This document shows, piece by piece, positions 11,373-20,448 of a stretch of DNA of 64,000 nucleotides (position 1 is the stretch's first letter; each line of letters begins with the position of its first letter). Source of the stretch: Moritella sp. JT01 (GTDB taxonomy: Bacteria; Pseudomonadota; Gammaproteobacteria; Enterobacterales; Moritellaceae). The DNA lies in the NCBI RefSeq assembly GCF_001574435.1, contig NZ_LOCN01000023.1:23276-87275 (forward strand), given 5' to 3'. The position numbers were made by a program, and so were the translations under genes. Under the pieces are notes generated by a model, which was given only the letters and a program-made list of their open reading frames with translations, searched no databases and was not told where the DNA came from.

Positions 11373-13250
11373 TTGGTGGCAAGGAAGCGTATAACCTTAC
11401 GAGACCATTCTGCGGAAACAGCATTATTTAGCCGTCGCATCATGGTCTCATTTATTTTTGTTCTCTGCGTGCTTGGCTTGTTATTAAGTAATCTTTATTA
11501 CTTACAAGTCGATTCATATCAAGCTTACAAAACCCGCTCTAACGAAAATCGGGTCAAGTTAGTGCCTATCGCACCCAATCGTGGGCTTATCTATGATCGC
11601 AATGGTATACTTTTAGCGGAAAATAAACCCGTTTTCAGCTTAGATATGGTACCGGAAAAGATTACCGATATTGACGCCACAATCATCAAGTTAACAAGCT
11701 TATTAAGCCTAACTGAAGATAACATTGACGATTTTCATACTCGCTTAAAACGCCAACGTCGCTTTAAGCAGGTATCAATATTAACCAATTTATCTGAATC
11801 TCAAGTTGCCCTATTTTCAGTTCAGCAGCACAAATATCCCGGGATTTCCGTCAATGCACGATTAAAACGTTATTATCCATTTGGTGACGCACTCACGCAT
11901 GCGCTCGGTTATGTCGCTCGTATTAACAGCAATGACCTTAACCGATTAGAAAAAAATGGCCTACGTGCAACCTACGCGGCAACCCATGATATCGGTAAGC
12001 AAGGTATCGAACGTTATTACGAAAAAACGTTACACGGTAAACCTGGCTTTAAAGAAGTTGAAGTCAATAATCGCGGTAAGATCATCCGCACACTCAAAAT
12101 TACACATCCTGTACCAGGCAACGATTTATACCTGAATATCGATATACGCTTACAGATAAAAGCACAAAAGGAATTAGCGGGTCGCCGTGGTGCGATAGTT
12201 TTACTCGCGCCCAAAACAGGTGAAGTATTAGCAATGGTCTCTAGCCCGAGTTATGATCCTAACTTATTTGTACACGGAATTAGCAGTAAAGATTATAATC
12301 GCCTATTACAGTCAAAAGATCACCCCTTGATCAACCGAGCAACACAAGGGCGCTATCCGCCCGCATCAACAGTAAAACCACAGTTAGCTATCTTGGCCTT
12401 AGAAGACGGTGCAATCACCCCAAATACCCTTATCAATGATCCTGGTTGGTTCCAAATCCCAAATACTAAACGGCGCTTCCGAGACTGGAATCGTTGGGGG
12501 CGTGGTAAGATTAATGTTTACACAGCCATCGCTCGATCGTCAGATACCTTCTTTTATAATCTCGCTTATAACGTCGGCATTGATAAAATCAACAATTTTA
12601 TGACCGAGTTTGGCTTTGGTGAATATACCGGTATTGATGTTAAAGAAGAAACCAATGCTATCTTACCTTCACGAGAATGGAAACGCGCACGTTACAATCA
12701 ACCTTGGTATCAAGGTGACACGATTTCCGTCGGTATTGGTCAGGGTTACTGGTCTGCGACACCAATCCAACTTGCGAAAGCGACAGGTATTGTTGCAAGC
12801 CGAGGCCTACGCCCTGTGCCACAGCTTGTTCGGGATATAAAATATACCAATGGTGATCAATTTAAACCGGTCGTTGAATTACCACCGCTGAAACTCAGAG
12901 ACCCCGCGAACTGGCAAGTAGCCAAAGACGGTATGCGCGGTGTTGTAACCAGAAAAGGTACTGCACATCGTGCGTTTGCTAACACAACCTACACAGCGGC
13001 AGGTAAATCAGGGACTGCACAGCTATACCAGCTCGGTGAAGAAAAATACGATGCCAGTAAGATCCGCGAACGATTACGTGATAATGCCATGTTTGTGGCT
13101 TATGCACCGTTTGAAGAACCAGAGATTTCAGCGACTATCATTCTAGAAAATGCCGGTGGTGGTAGCTCACAAGCGGCCCCATCAGCACGTCGTTTATTTG
13201 ATGTCTACTTTGAAAATAAAAGGAAAATGAATGCCAGATCGTCGTCATAA
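11373..13250 (+). CDS. mrdA: Penicillin-binding protein 2, elongation-specific transpeptidase
   Basis: Cross-links peptidoglycan in the rod (elongasome) complex with RodA. One N-terminal membrane helix (about residues 23-44) is followed by the pedestal domain starting NRGLIYDRNGILLAEN and the transpeptidase domain. Its motifs are the catalytic SxxK (STVK, Ser near 332), SSD (in ARSSDTFFYN) and KSG (AAGKSGTAQ). The 625 residues are close to E. coli (633). The start is TTG at 11373 or GTG at 11376; both sit behind GAGAG. Overlaps mrdB by 20 bases, so the two proteins are made together. Confidence 0.96.
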   Translation: MVARKRITLRDHSAETALFSRRIMVSFIFVLCVLGLLLSNLYYLQVDSYQAYKTRSNENRVKLVPIAPNRGLIYDRNGILLAENKPVFSLDMVPEKITDIDATIIKLTSLLSLTEDNIDDFHTRLKRQRRFKQVSILTNLSESQVALFSVQQHKYPGISVNARLKRYYPFGDALTHALGYVARINSNDLNRLEKNGLRATYAATHDIGKQGIERYYEKTLHGKPGFKEVEVNNRGKIIRTLKITHPVPGNDLYLNIDIRLQIKAQKELAGRRGAIVLLAPKTGEVLAMVSSPSYDPNLFVHGISSKDYNRLLQSKDHPLINRATQGRYPPASTVKPQLAILALEDGAITPNTLINDPGWFQIPNTKRRFRDWNRWGRGKINVYTAIARSSDTFFYNLAYNVGIDKINNFMTEFGFGEYTGIDVKEETNAILPSREWKRARYNQPWYQGDTISVGIGQGYWSATPIQLAKATGIVASRGLRPVPQLVRDIKYTNGDQFKPVVELPPLKLRDPANWQVAKDGMRGVVTRKGTAHRAFANTTYTAAGKSGTAQLYQLGEEKYDASKIRERLRDNAMFVAYAPFEEPEISATIILENAGGGSSQAAPSARRLFDVYFENKRKMNARSSS

Positions 13251-14331
13251 TCAGAGTATTTGGTATAAATTACATATCGATTTCCCCTTATTATTTGGCC
13301 TGTTAAGCCTGATGGGTGTCAGCCTTGTGGTACTTTATAGCGCAGGTGGCGCGGACATCGCGCTGATGGAAAGACAAGTCGTTCGCATGTTTCTTGCGTT
13401 AGGGGTAATGCTTGCGCTAGCACAAATTCCACCTTCCACTTATCGACGCTGGGCATTTCCCATCTTTGTCATTGGTACCACTTTATTAATCGCAGTATTA
13501 CTGTTTGGCCATGTAGGCAAAGGTGCACAGCGCTGGATTGATCTTGGCTTTACCAAGTTCCAACCATCTGAAATAATGAAAGTAGTCATGCCATTGGCCG
13601 TTGCTCGTTACATGAGCAATCAACCAATCCCCCCCAGTTTTAGATCTATCATAACTGCGTTAATCATGGTCTTGGTCCCGACATTATTGATCGCAAAACA
13701 GCCCGATCTTGGCACCTCGTTACTGGTCGCGATTTCAGGTATATTCGTTATTTTCTTAGCGGGGATGTCATGGCGATTAGTGGTGATGGCTTTTGGACTG
13801 GTTTCAGGCTTTGCGCCTATTCTGTGGTTCTTCTTAATGCGTCCTTATCAAAAACAACGGGTATTAACCTTCCTCAATCCAGAAACCGACCCATTGGGCT
13901 CTGGTTACCATATTATTCAATCTAAAATTGCCATTGGTTCAGGTGGATTTTGGGGTAAAGGTTGGTTATCTGGTACCCAGTCACAACTGGATTTTTTGCC
14001 TGAGCGTCACACCGATTTTATTTTTGCGGTATTTAGTGAAGAATTTGGTTTATTTGGTGTGATCTTACTACTGTCACTTTATTTATTTGTGATCTGCCGC
14101 GGTTTAGTAATCGCAATACAGGGCCAACGCGTATTTGAACGCCTTATTGCAGGCAGTATAACCATGACATTCTTCATTTATGTGTTCGTAAATATCGGTA
14201 TGGTAAGCGGATTATTACCTGTAGTAGGCGTGCCACTGCCTTTAATTAGCTATGGCGGCACTTCGATGGTGACATTGATGGCAGGTTTTGGCATTCTAAT
14301 GTCTGTAAGAACACACCGTCGCTTAAATTGA
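13231..14331 (+). CDS. mrdB: RodA peptidoglycan glycosyltransferase (SEDS family)
   Basis: RodA polymerises lipid II glycan strands in partnership with PBP2. The product has 366 residues and about ten membrane segments. SEDS landmarks include KGAQRWIDLGFTKFQPSE, the catalytic-loop region FLPERHTDFIFAVFSEEFG, and the final LPLISYGGTSMVTLMAGFGILMS. It starts inside the end of mrdA and is followed nine bases later by mltB. Confidence 0.97.
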   Translation: MPDRRHNQSIWYKLHIDFPLLFGLLSLMGVSLVVLYSAGGADIALMERQVVRMFLALGVMLALAQIPPSTYRRWAFPIFVIGTTLLIAVLLFGHVGKGAQRWIDLGFTKFQPSEIMKVVMPLAVARYMSNQPIPPSFRSIITALIMVLVPTLLIAKQPDLGTSLLVAISGIFVIFLAGMSWRLVVMAFGLVSGFAPILWFFLMRPYQKQRVLTFLNPETDPLGSGYHIIQSKIAIGSGGFWGKGWLSGTQSQLDFLPERHTDFIFAVFSEEFGLFGVILLLSLYLFVICRGLVIAIQGQRVFERLIAGSITMTFFIYVFVNIGMVSGLLPVVGVPLPLISYGGTSMVTLMAGFGILMSVRTHRRLN

Positions 14332-14340
14332 GGAATCCAG

Positions 14341-15336
14341 ATGCTAGGTAAAAAAGTATTATTTCTGCTAGGGTTAGCAGCGTTTCAAGCTAATAGTGCT
14401 GAGTTAAACAGTGAGCACAATACTTGGGTTGAAGAGTTAAGTACTCAATATGACATATCAAAACAAGTACTTACAGACGCCATAGGGCAAGCTAAGTTCG
14501 ATGAAAACGTATTAACCAAGATCCAGACACCCTGGGAAAAAAAGCCTTGGTATAAATACGCGCCAATTTTTATTACCGAAAGTCGCATTAACAAAGGTGT
14601 CGAGTACTGGAAACAATACGAAGATACCTTTGCTAAAGCCGAAGCTGAATATGGTGTCCCTGCACAAGTTATCGTCGCCATTATGGGTGTTGAAACCTTT
14701 TATGGTAAATACAAAGGTAATATTTCGGTACTAGATTCACTTTATACCCTCGGTTTTAACTATCCATCCCGTGGTAAATTTTTCCGTCAAGAGTTTGCAC
14801 AATACATTAAATTAAGTGAACAACAAGGCTGGAATCTGACAGAAACGCAAGGCTCATATGCGGGTGCGATGGGCTTAGGTCAATTTATCTCATCAAGCTA
14901 TAGCCATTATGGTGTTGATTTCTCTGGTGACGGTAAAGTTGATATGATCAACGATCCTATCGATGCAATCGGCAGTATCGCTAACTACTTTAGTCAGCAT
15001 AAGTGGAAAACCGGTGAGTCAGTCGCTTACCCTGTTAAAGCCGACAGTGAAAAAATCGCAGCATTACTGAGTAAATCATTGAAGATCAAGCATACATGGG
15101 CAGACTTAAAAGCCGCAGGTGTGGTACTAAAAGAGTCTGATGAACGGGTGCCAGCAATAACAATTGAAGACTCAAGCCCTGCGAAATTACTCAAACTTCA
15201 ACAGCTTGATAGTGATGAATATTGGGTTTACCTTGATAACTTCTACAGTATTACGCGTTACAACCACAGTCCTTTGTACGCAATGGCTGTATTCCAATTA
15301 AGTGAAAAGATTAAACAAGCTAAACATGCGCAATAA
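14341..15336 (+). CDS. mltB: Lytic murein transglycosylase B
   Basis: Cleaves the MurNAc-GlcNAc bond in peptidoglycan with formation of 1,6-anhydromuramic acid. The SLT family 3 catalytic glutamate is Glu118 in MGVETFYGKY; GSYAGAMGLGQFISSSYSHYGVDFSGDG and the DPIDAIGSIANYF block follow. An N-terminal signal peptide ends near NSA/E (residue 20). Unlike E. coli MltB there is no lipobox cysteine, so this form is probably soluble in the periplasm. Sits within the mrdAB-rlpA-dacA cluster. 331 residues. Confidence 0.93.
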   Translation: MLGKKVLFLLGLAAFQANSAELNSEHNTWVEELSTQYDISKQVLTDAIGQAKFDENVLTKIQTPWEKKPWYKYAPIFITESRINKGVEYWKQYEDTFAKAEAEYGVPAQVIVAIMGVETFYGKYKGNISVLDSLYTLGFNYPSRGKFFRQEFAQYIKLSEQQGWNLTETQGSYAGAMGLGQFISSSYSHYGVDFSGDGKVDMINDPIDAIGSIANYFSQHKWKTGESVAYPVKADSEKIAALLSKSLKIKHTWADLKAAGVVLKESDERVPAITIEDSSPAKLLKLQQLDSDEYWVYLDNFYSITRYNHSPLYAMAVFQLSEKIKQAKHAQ

Positions 15337-16117
15337 ACAACGTTTAACCCTACTTTGTATCTGCGGCCTTTTGGCCGCATGTTCTTCTTCTCGTTATCAG
15401 TACAGTGATGATCACGCACCAGAGAACATCCCCCAACTTGAGGATATTGCCGACGCAGTACCAACTCCCCAAACTTACAGTCGATATGCAAATCGCGACT
15501 ATCAAGTGCGTGGTATTGATTATCAAGTATGGCGAGATATCAAAACCCTAACCCAAGAAGGTAAAGCGTCTTGGTATGGTAATAAATTTCATGGCCACAA
15601 AACCTCAAACGGTGAAATCTATGACATGTTCTCAATGTCTGCGGCGCACAAAAATTTACCCCTGCCGAGTTTTGTTAAAGTAACGAACCTAGGTAATGAC
15701 AAAACCGTGATAGTGCGGGTTAATGATCGAGGGCCTTTTCATCCAGAACGTATCATTGACCTGTCCTATGCTGCGGCTTATAAACTCGACATGTTACAAT
15801 CTGGTACGGCCAATGTACGCGTTGAATTAATTATTCCGACTGCCGATAACAGCACCTTATTTACCCCAAAGCCACAATGGTTTATTCAAGTGTTAGCGTC
15901 AAGTAATGAAGCTAAAGCGCAACAGGTTGCCAACGGTTTAGGGAAAAAATACAATACCGATAATCGCTTAGTCATCAGTGGTAAGTTCCATCGAGTACAA
16001 CTTGGGCCTATCTCAGAGACAGGGCAAGCACAAGATTTATTAGCGAAAGTTCAACAAGAATATACAAATGCTTATATTTTGAAGGAACTTTCCAGCAAAG
16101 TAGTATCTAATAAATAA
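15326..16117 (+). CDS. rlpA: Septal ring lytic transglycosylase RlpA (lipoprotein)
   Basis: Outer-membrane lipoprotein with a double-psi beta-barrel and SPOR domain that acts on denuded peptidoglycan at the septum. The start at 15326 (MRNKQRLTLL) gives a compact signal peptide with lipobox LAAC; an upstream in-frame ATG at 15302 is less likely. The barrel begins GKASWYGNKFHGHKTSNGE and contains VRVNDRGPF. The SPOR domain occupies the last 75 residues (WFIQVLASSNEAKAQ). Overlaps the mltB end by 11 bases. Confidence 0.94.
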   Translation: MRNKQRLTLLCICGLLAACSSSRYQYSDDHAPENIPQLEDIADAVPTPQTYSRYANRDYQVRGIDYQVWRDIKTLTQEGKASWYGNKFHGHKTSNGEIYDMFSMSAAHKNLPLPSFVKVTNLGNDKTVIVRVNDRGPFHPERIIDLSYAAAYKLDMLQSGTANVRVELIIPTADNSTLFTPKPQWFIQVLASSNEAKAQQVANGLGKKYNTDNRLVISGKFHRVQLGPISETGQAQDLLAKVQQEYTNAYILKELSSKVVSNK

Positions 16118-16262
16118 ACTTTAAATAGTAAGACAACCATTCAGCTAGTTTGATAGACTAGCTGCTATTATCGAATAAATTTGATTAAAAACCGTTTAAT
16201 CAAGTTTATTTATTTAAGTTATCAATGACTTAAATCCAATTTTAATTAAAGCGAAGTGAAAC
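16118..16262 (+). promoter_or_regulatory. rlpA-dacA spacer with hairpin
   Basis: An 8-bp stem, CAGCTAGT/ACTAGCTG (16142-16164), lacks a T run, so it may be a weak terminator or an mRNA-end structure. AT-rich sequence beyond it could hold a dacA promoter; no convincing -35/-10 pair was found. Confidence 0.35.
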
Positions 16263-17429
16263 GTGGCCAATCAATTTAAAAGACTTATCCTAACGAGCCT
16301 CGCAGTGGCGAGTTTTTCATTAAGTGCAGCACCAAGTGTTATTCCCGATACACCCGTAGTAGCCGCTAAAGCATTCATACTAGTTGATTTTGATTCCGGC
16401 AAAGTAATCGCAGAAAAAAATGCAGATGATTCACTAAAACCTGCCAGCTTAACTAAAATGATGACCAGTTACGTTATTGGCCAAGAAATAAAAGCAGGTA
16501 ACATCAATCTAGATGATGAAGTGACCATCAGTAAAAATGCATGGGCGAGAAACTTCCCAGACTCATCGAAAATGTTTATCGAAGTAGGTAAAACAGTCAC
16601 GGTCAAAAAATTAAACCAAGGTATTATCGTACAATCAGGTAATGATGCCTGTGTCGCAATGGCAGAACATATCGCCGGTACAGAAAGCGCGTTTGCTCAG
16701 TTGATGAACTCGTGGAGTAAGCAGCTGGGGATGGATGATACACATTTTGCTAATAGCCACGGCTTAGATAGCAAAAAACAATACACCACAGCGCGTGATA
16801 TGGCGACATTAGGACACGCACTTATCCGTGATGTCCCTGAAGAATATCGTATTTACTCGCAAAAGAAATTTACCTATAACGGTATTACCCAATACAACCG
16901 CAATGGTCTTTTGTGGGATAAAAGCATGAACGTTGACGGCATTAAAACCGGTCACACCTCAGGAGCAGGTTTTAACTTAGTGTCTTCAGCGACCAAAGAC
17001 AACATGCGTCTAATTGCAGTCGTGCTGGGGACTAAAAGTGGTGATGCACGTAAAGCTGAAAGTAAAAAACTACTTAACTTTGGCTTCCGTTTCTATGAAA
17101 CAGTAACACTTCACGAAGCGAACAGTAGCATAGTGTCAGAACGTGTGTGGATGGGTGAGCAAGAACAAGTTGAACTGGGTCTAGCAAACAAATTAACACT
17201 CACAGTACCCCGCGGCCAAGCAAAAAATCTAACGGCGGCTTTTGAAATCCAAAAAGAACTAAGTGCACCGATCGCTAAAGGCGATATTGTTGGTAAAATA
17301 TTTTATAATCTGAACGATGAAGAGATTGCACAAGCCGATTTAATTGCGCTAGAAGACGTAGAATTAGGTAGCTGGTTTAGCCGATTAATTGATTATTTCA
17401 AATTATTATTTGCCGGTTGGTTTGGTTAA
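16263..17429 (+). CDS. dacA: D-alanyl-D-alanine carboxypeptidase (PBP5/6 type)
   Basis: Trims the terminal D-alanine from peptidoglycan pentapeptides. The signal peptide spans roughly residues 1-23. Active-site motifs are SLTK (Ser62, Lys65), SGN (VQSGNDACVAM) and KTG (DGIKTGHTSGAGF). The C-terminal beta domain is followed by an amphipathic membrane anchor, WFSRLIDYFKLLFAGWFG. The start codon is GTG at 16263. Its 388 residues are close to E. coli DacA (403). Confidence 0.95.
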   Translation: MANQFKRLILTSLAVASFSLSAAPSVIPDTPVVAAKAFILVDFDSGKVIAEKNADDSLKPASLTKMMTSYVIGQEIKAGNINLDDEVTISKNAWARNFPDSSKMFIEVGKTVTVKKLNQGIIVQSGNDACVAMAEHIAGTESAFAQLMNSWSKQLGMDDTHFANSHGLDSKKQYTTARDMATLGHALIRDVPEEYRIYSQKKFTYNGITQYNRNGLLWDKSMNVDGIKTGHTSGAGFNLVSSATKDNMRLIAVVLGTKSGDARKAESKKLLNFGFRFYETVTLHEANSSIVSERVWMGEQEQVELGLANKLTLTVPRGQAKNLTAAFEIQKELSAPIAKGDIVGKIFYNLNDEEIAQADLIALEDVELGSWFSRLIDYFKLLFAGWFG

Positions 17430-17469
17430 TCCTTTCCCTGACACCGTTACCCGATTATAATGACGAATA

Positions 17470-17493
17470 CAAAGGAGGCAATTGCCTCCTTTG
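17470..17493. promoter_or_regulatory. Perfect 24-bp palindrome between dacA and ybeD
   Basis: Bases 17470-17493 form a perfect inverted repeat centred between 17481 and 17482. Each arm contains AAAGGAGG, or its complement CCTCCTTT. In RNA it makes a 10-12 bp hairpin with almost no loop, which would hide an ideal ribosome-binding sequence. It may be the dacA terminator (weak T tract after it) or a control element for ybeD. Confidence 0.6.
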
Positions 17494-17522
17494 CCATTAT
17501 TTCTAAGGTACGAGAAAAACTA

Positions 17523-17792
17523 ATGTCTTTAAATACTAAATTCGACGAACTGCTTGATTTTCCTTGTCAACTTAACTTTAAAGTTATCGGTACTACGGAT
17601 CCTAAACTCGAAGATAGCATTGTTGCTGTGGCACAAAAACATGTCCCAGGTGACTATGCTCCTAGCTCTAAAAAGAGCAGTAAAGGCACTTACAACTCTG
17701 TAACCATCAAAGTTAAAGTCCAAGACAAAGATCAAATAGAAGGCTTATACGTGGATTTCGGTGCGATCCCAGGTGTGATCCGCGTTTTATAA
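17523..17792 (+). CDS. ybeD: YbeD-family protein (DUF493)
   Basis: Small alpha-beta protein related to the ACT-like regulatory fold. The 89-residue version starting at [15 protein letters not shown] matches E. coli YbeD (87), with [23 protein letters not shown] conserved. An upstream in-frame ATG at 17460 would place the palindrome inside the coding region and is rejected. The family always sits just before lipB; its exact role is unclear. Confidence 0.9.
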   Translation: MSLNTKFDELLDFPCQLNFKVIGTTDPKLEDSIVAVAQKHVPGDYAPSSKKSSKGTYNSVTIKVKVQDKDQIEGLYVDFGAIPGVIRVL

Positions 17793-17810
17793 TAAATAAT
17801 ATCCATATCA

Positions 17811-17846
17811 AAAATCTAATTAGTGTTGCTAATTAGATTTTTTTCG
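17811..17846 (+). terminator. Rho-independent terminator after ybeD
   Basis: A 12-bp stem, AAATCTAATTAG (17812-17823) with CTAATTAGATTT (17829-17840), has a TGTTG loop and then a T run. Confidence 0.85.
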
Positions 17847-17875
17847 TTGGTGTTAATCATATAGAAGAGCATATT

Positions 17876-18532
17876 TTGTCAGAACATAGCATTATAATTC
17901 GTCAACTTAATCGCCAATCTTACACAACTGTATTTGACGCGATGAAGTCGTTTACTGATAACAGAGACGACAACACAGAAGATGAACTTTGGTTTGTTGA
18001 GCACGACCCCGTGTTTACACAAGGTCAAGCTGGTAAAGCTGAACATATACTCGCCACTGGCGACATTCCTGTCGTCCAAGCCGATCGTGGTGGTCAAGTG
18101 ACTTATCACGGCCCTGGTCAACAAGTGGTGTACTTCTTACTCGATATAAAACGTCGTAAACTTGGCGTTCGAGATCTTGTCAGCCATATTGAAAATGGTA
18201 TTGTTGCCGCACTGGCTGAAGCAGGGATTGAAGCCTACCCTCGCGCAGATGCACCCGGTGTTTATGTTGCTGACAAAAAAGTTGCTTCATTAGGTTTAAG
18301 GATCAGAAAAGGCCGTTCATTCCATGGATTAGCACTTAATGTAAACATGGACTTATCCCCTTTTTTGCGTATTAACCCTTGTGGTTATGCGGGTATGAAA
18401 ATGACCCAAACAAGTGATCTCGGTGGTGCTACCAGCCTAGGTGAAATACAACCTAAGCTAGTCGAACACCTATGTTCCCTGCTAGAATACACCCAATTAA
18501 CTTTCAAAGATGGATTAACAGAGCATGAGTAA
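17876..18532 (+). CDS. lipB: Octanoyl-ACP:protein N-octanoyltransferase
   Basis: Moves octanoate from acyl carrier protein to lipoyl domains, the first step of lipoate synthesis. Signature segments are [36 protein letters not shown] with the catalytic lysine region, and [11 protein letters not shown] with the catalytic cysteine. The start is a TTG codon at 17876, aligned with E. coli LipB. The end overlaps lipA by eight bases, so the two lipoate genes are coupled. Confidence 0.95.
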   Translation: MSEHSIIIRQLNRQSYTTVFDAMKSFTDNRDDNTEDELWFVEHDPVFTQGQAGKAEHILATGDIPVVQADRGGQVTYHGPGQQVVYFLLDIKRRKLGVRDLVSHIENGIVAALAEAGIEAYPRADAPGVYVADKKVASLGLRIRKGRSFHGLALNVNMDLSPFLRINPCGYAGMKMTQTSDLGGATSLGEIQPKLVEHLCSLLEYTQLTFKDGLTEHE

Positions 18533-19490
18533 AACCGTTCGATTAGAGCCAGGCGTTAAACTTCGCGACGCAGATAAAATGGCTAAAATTCCAGTCAAAA
18601 TTATTGCTACTGAGAATGATGAAATCCTGCGTAAGCCATCGTGGCTGAAGATCCGCCTACCAAAAAGCTCTGCTCGTATCCAAGAAATTAAAGCTGTGAT
18701 GCGTGAAAACAACCTGCATTCAGTTTGTGAAGAAGCATCTTGTCCAAACCTTACTGAGTGCTTTAACCACGGTACTGCGACCTTTATGATCATGGGTGCA
18801 ATCTGCACTCGTCGCTGCCCATTCTGCGATGTTGCTCATGGTAAACCATTACCACTCGTTGCCGAAGAACCGCTTAAATTAGCGCAAACGATTGCCAAAA
18901 TGAAGCTAAAATACGTGGTTATTACCTCTGTAGATCGTGATGATTTACGTGATGGTGGCGCACAGCATTTTGTCGATTGTATCCGTGAAATCCGCTTACT
19001 GAATCCTGAAATAAAGATCGAAATTTTGGTTCCTGATTTCAAAGGCCGTATGGATAAAGCATTAGAAATCTTTAAAGATACCCCACCAGATGTATTTAAC
19101 CACAACCTAGAAACAGCACCACAACATTATAAAATGGCGCGTCCAGGTTCTGATTATCAGTGGTCTTTACGTTTATTAAAACGCTTTAAAGAAATGCACC
19201 CGAACGTTCCAACTAAGTCAGGTCTTATGATGGGCTTGGGTGAAACCAACGAAGAGATTGAAGAAGTAATTAAAGATCTTGCTGAGAATGGCGTAACGAT
19301 GCTGACACTAGGTCAATATTTACAACCTAGCCGTCATCACTTGCCAGTGAAACGCTACGTTCACCCAGACGACTTTGATGCACTTGGTGTACTTGCAAAA
19401 GAAGTTGGCTTTGAGCATGCAGCTTGTGGCCCATTTGTACGTTCTTCATACCATGCAGACTTACAAGCACAAGGCAAAGAGGTTACTTAA
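18525..19490 (+). CDS. lipA: Lipoyl synthase (radical SAM)
   Basis: Inserts two sulfurs into the octanoyl chain on lipoyl domains. Both iron-sulfur cluster motifs are intact: the auxiliary cluster cysteines Cys68, Cys73 and Cys79 ([12 protein letters not shown]), and the radical-SAM triad Cys94, Cys98 and Cys101 (CTRRCPFC). The terminal RSSYHAD serine that ligates the auxiliary cluster is present. 321 residues, as in E. coli. Confidence 0.98.
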   Translation: MSKTVRLEPGVKLRDADKMAKIPVKIIATENDEILRKPSWLKIRLPKSSARIQEIKAVMRENNLHSVCEEASCPNLTECFNHGTATFMIMGAICTRRCPFCDVAHGKPLPLVAEEPLKLAQTIAKMKLKYVVITSVDRDDLRDGGAQHFVDCIREIRLLNPEIKIEILVPDFKGRMDKALEIFKDTPPDVFNHNLETAPQHYKMARPGSDYQWSLRLLKRFKEMHPNVPTKSGLMMGLGETNEEIEEVIKDLAENGVTMLTLGQYLQPSRHHLPVKRYVHPDDFDALGVLAKEVGFEHAACGPFVRSSYHADLQAQGKEVT

Positions 19491-19514
19491 CTTTTAAGCT
19501 CTGCTTTATCAAAG

Positions 19515-19548
19515 CTAACACGATAATATATTTTCGCTGTTAGTTTTG
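19515..19548 (+). terminator. Candidate lipA terminator
   Basis: CTAACACGA (19515-19523) can pair with TCG.TGTTAG (19534-19543), followed by TTTTGATTT. The stem has one bulge. Confidence 0.45.
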
Positions 19549-19615
19549 ATTTAGCCCTATCCATAGCAAGTCATTAAGCATCACGTCACAATTTAACTAT
19601 CCAGCTATCTGAGCA

Positions 19616-20350
19616 CTATTTAGCAGGTTTTTTTTCATCGGTTTCAAAATAAGAACCTGGTGCTGTAAGTAACCGTTTCGTCGCATCAACAGGCATTTCT
19701 AAAATACCCTTAATTACCCCTTTTGCCGCCCCTTTCGAGGCGTTTTCACCAATCTTATCACTAGCTTCAACCAAGGCTTCAACACGTGTGAGCGTTGGTG
19801 GTATATCCACGCGAACTTTTTCAATCTGAGTTAAAATTGGTGGAATTAATCCATTAATATCATCCACCCGTTTGTTCACCGCGTCCACGCGCCTCAAAAT
19901 GGCAGGGATCCGTTTATCTATCGCATTAACTTGCTGTAATACCGCGGGTAATTCAGCTCGTACAGCCGCCACTTCAGCTAGAATAGGAGGGACAGCTAAA
20001 CGTATTGCTTCAAGCTCTTGCAACATTGGTGGAATACTCACGCGAACAGATTCTACCTCCGTTAAAATAGCGGGTACACTGTCACGCACAGCAGCAACTT
20101 CGGTTAATATATTCGGAATGATTTGCGCATTTATCAATTCAACTTGTGCCACTATCGCCGGAATTTGCACAGAGATATCATCAATTTTCTGCAATATATT
20201 AGGCATAGCCTTACGTACTTCACTCACCTCTTTGGTCAAGTTCAGTACCGCATACGAAAAATAACTTAAGCTCACGGCAATCAAAGCTGCAACTAAGACC
20301 GCTGATATATTCAACCGTGAAGCCGCTTTATCTACCGCTTTTTGAGCCAT
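19616..20350 (-). CDS. Membrane-anchored protein of about ten 14-residue repeats
   Basis: I do not recognise a named family. One membrane helix (about residues 14-37) is followed by a long, regular region of roughly ten 14-residue units with consensus [IV]P.[IV]L..V..[VI]R.. (for example VPAILTEVESVRVS and IPPMLQELEAIRLA). One seven-residue half unit occurs near residue 165. The C-terminus (residues 200-244) has a glycine-rich KGAAKGVIKGILEMP segment. The spacing suggests a coiled coil or rod, with a proline once every two heptads. A strong GGAGGAG ribosome site fixes the start. It probably stands in the periplasm anchored to the inner membrane; role unknown. Confidence 0.8.
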   Translation of the reverse strand: MAQKAVDKAASRLNISAVLVAALIAVSLSYFSYAVLNLTKEVSEVRKAMPNILQKIDDISVQIPAIVAQVELINAQIIPNILTEVAAVRDSVPAILTEVESVRVSIPPMLQELEAIRLAVPPILAEVAAVRAELPAVLQQVNAIDKRIPAILRRVDAVNKRVDDINGLIPPILTQIEKVRVDIPPTLTRVEALVEASDKIGENASKGAAKGVIKGILEMPVDATKRLLTAPGSYFETDEKKPAK

Positions 20351-20380
20351 AAGCTCCTCCGTATTTCATTACCCGTAATA

Positions 20381-20414
20381 TAAAAAAAGGCAGTCACACA
20401 TAACGGACTGCCTT
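20381..20414 (-). terminator. proBA operon terminator
   Basis: AAGGCAGTC (20387-20395) and GACTGCCTT (20406-20414) form a 9-bp stem. On the minus strand it is followed by seven T, 35 bp after the proA stop. Confidence 0.85.
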
Positions 20415-20448
20415 AGCACTTAATCAAATTAACAAAACACTGAAATGT

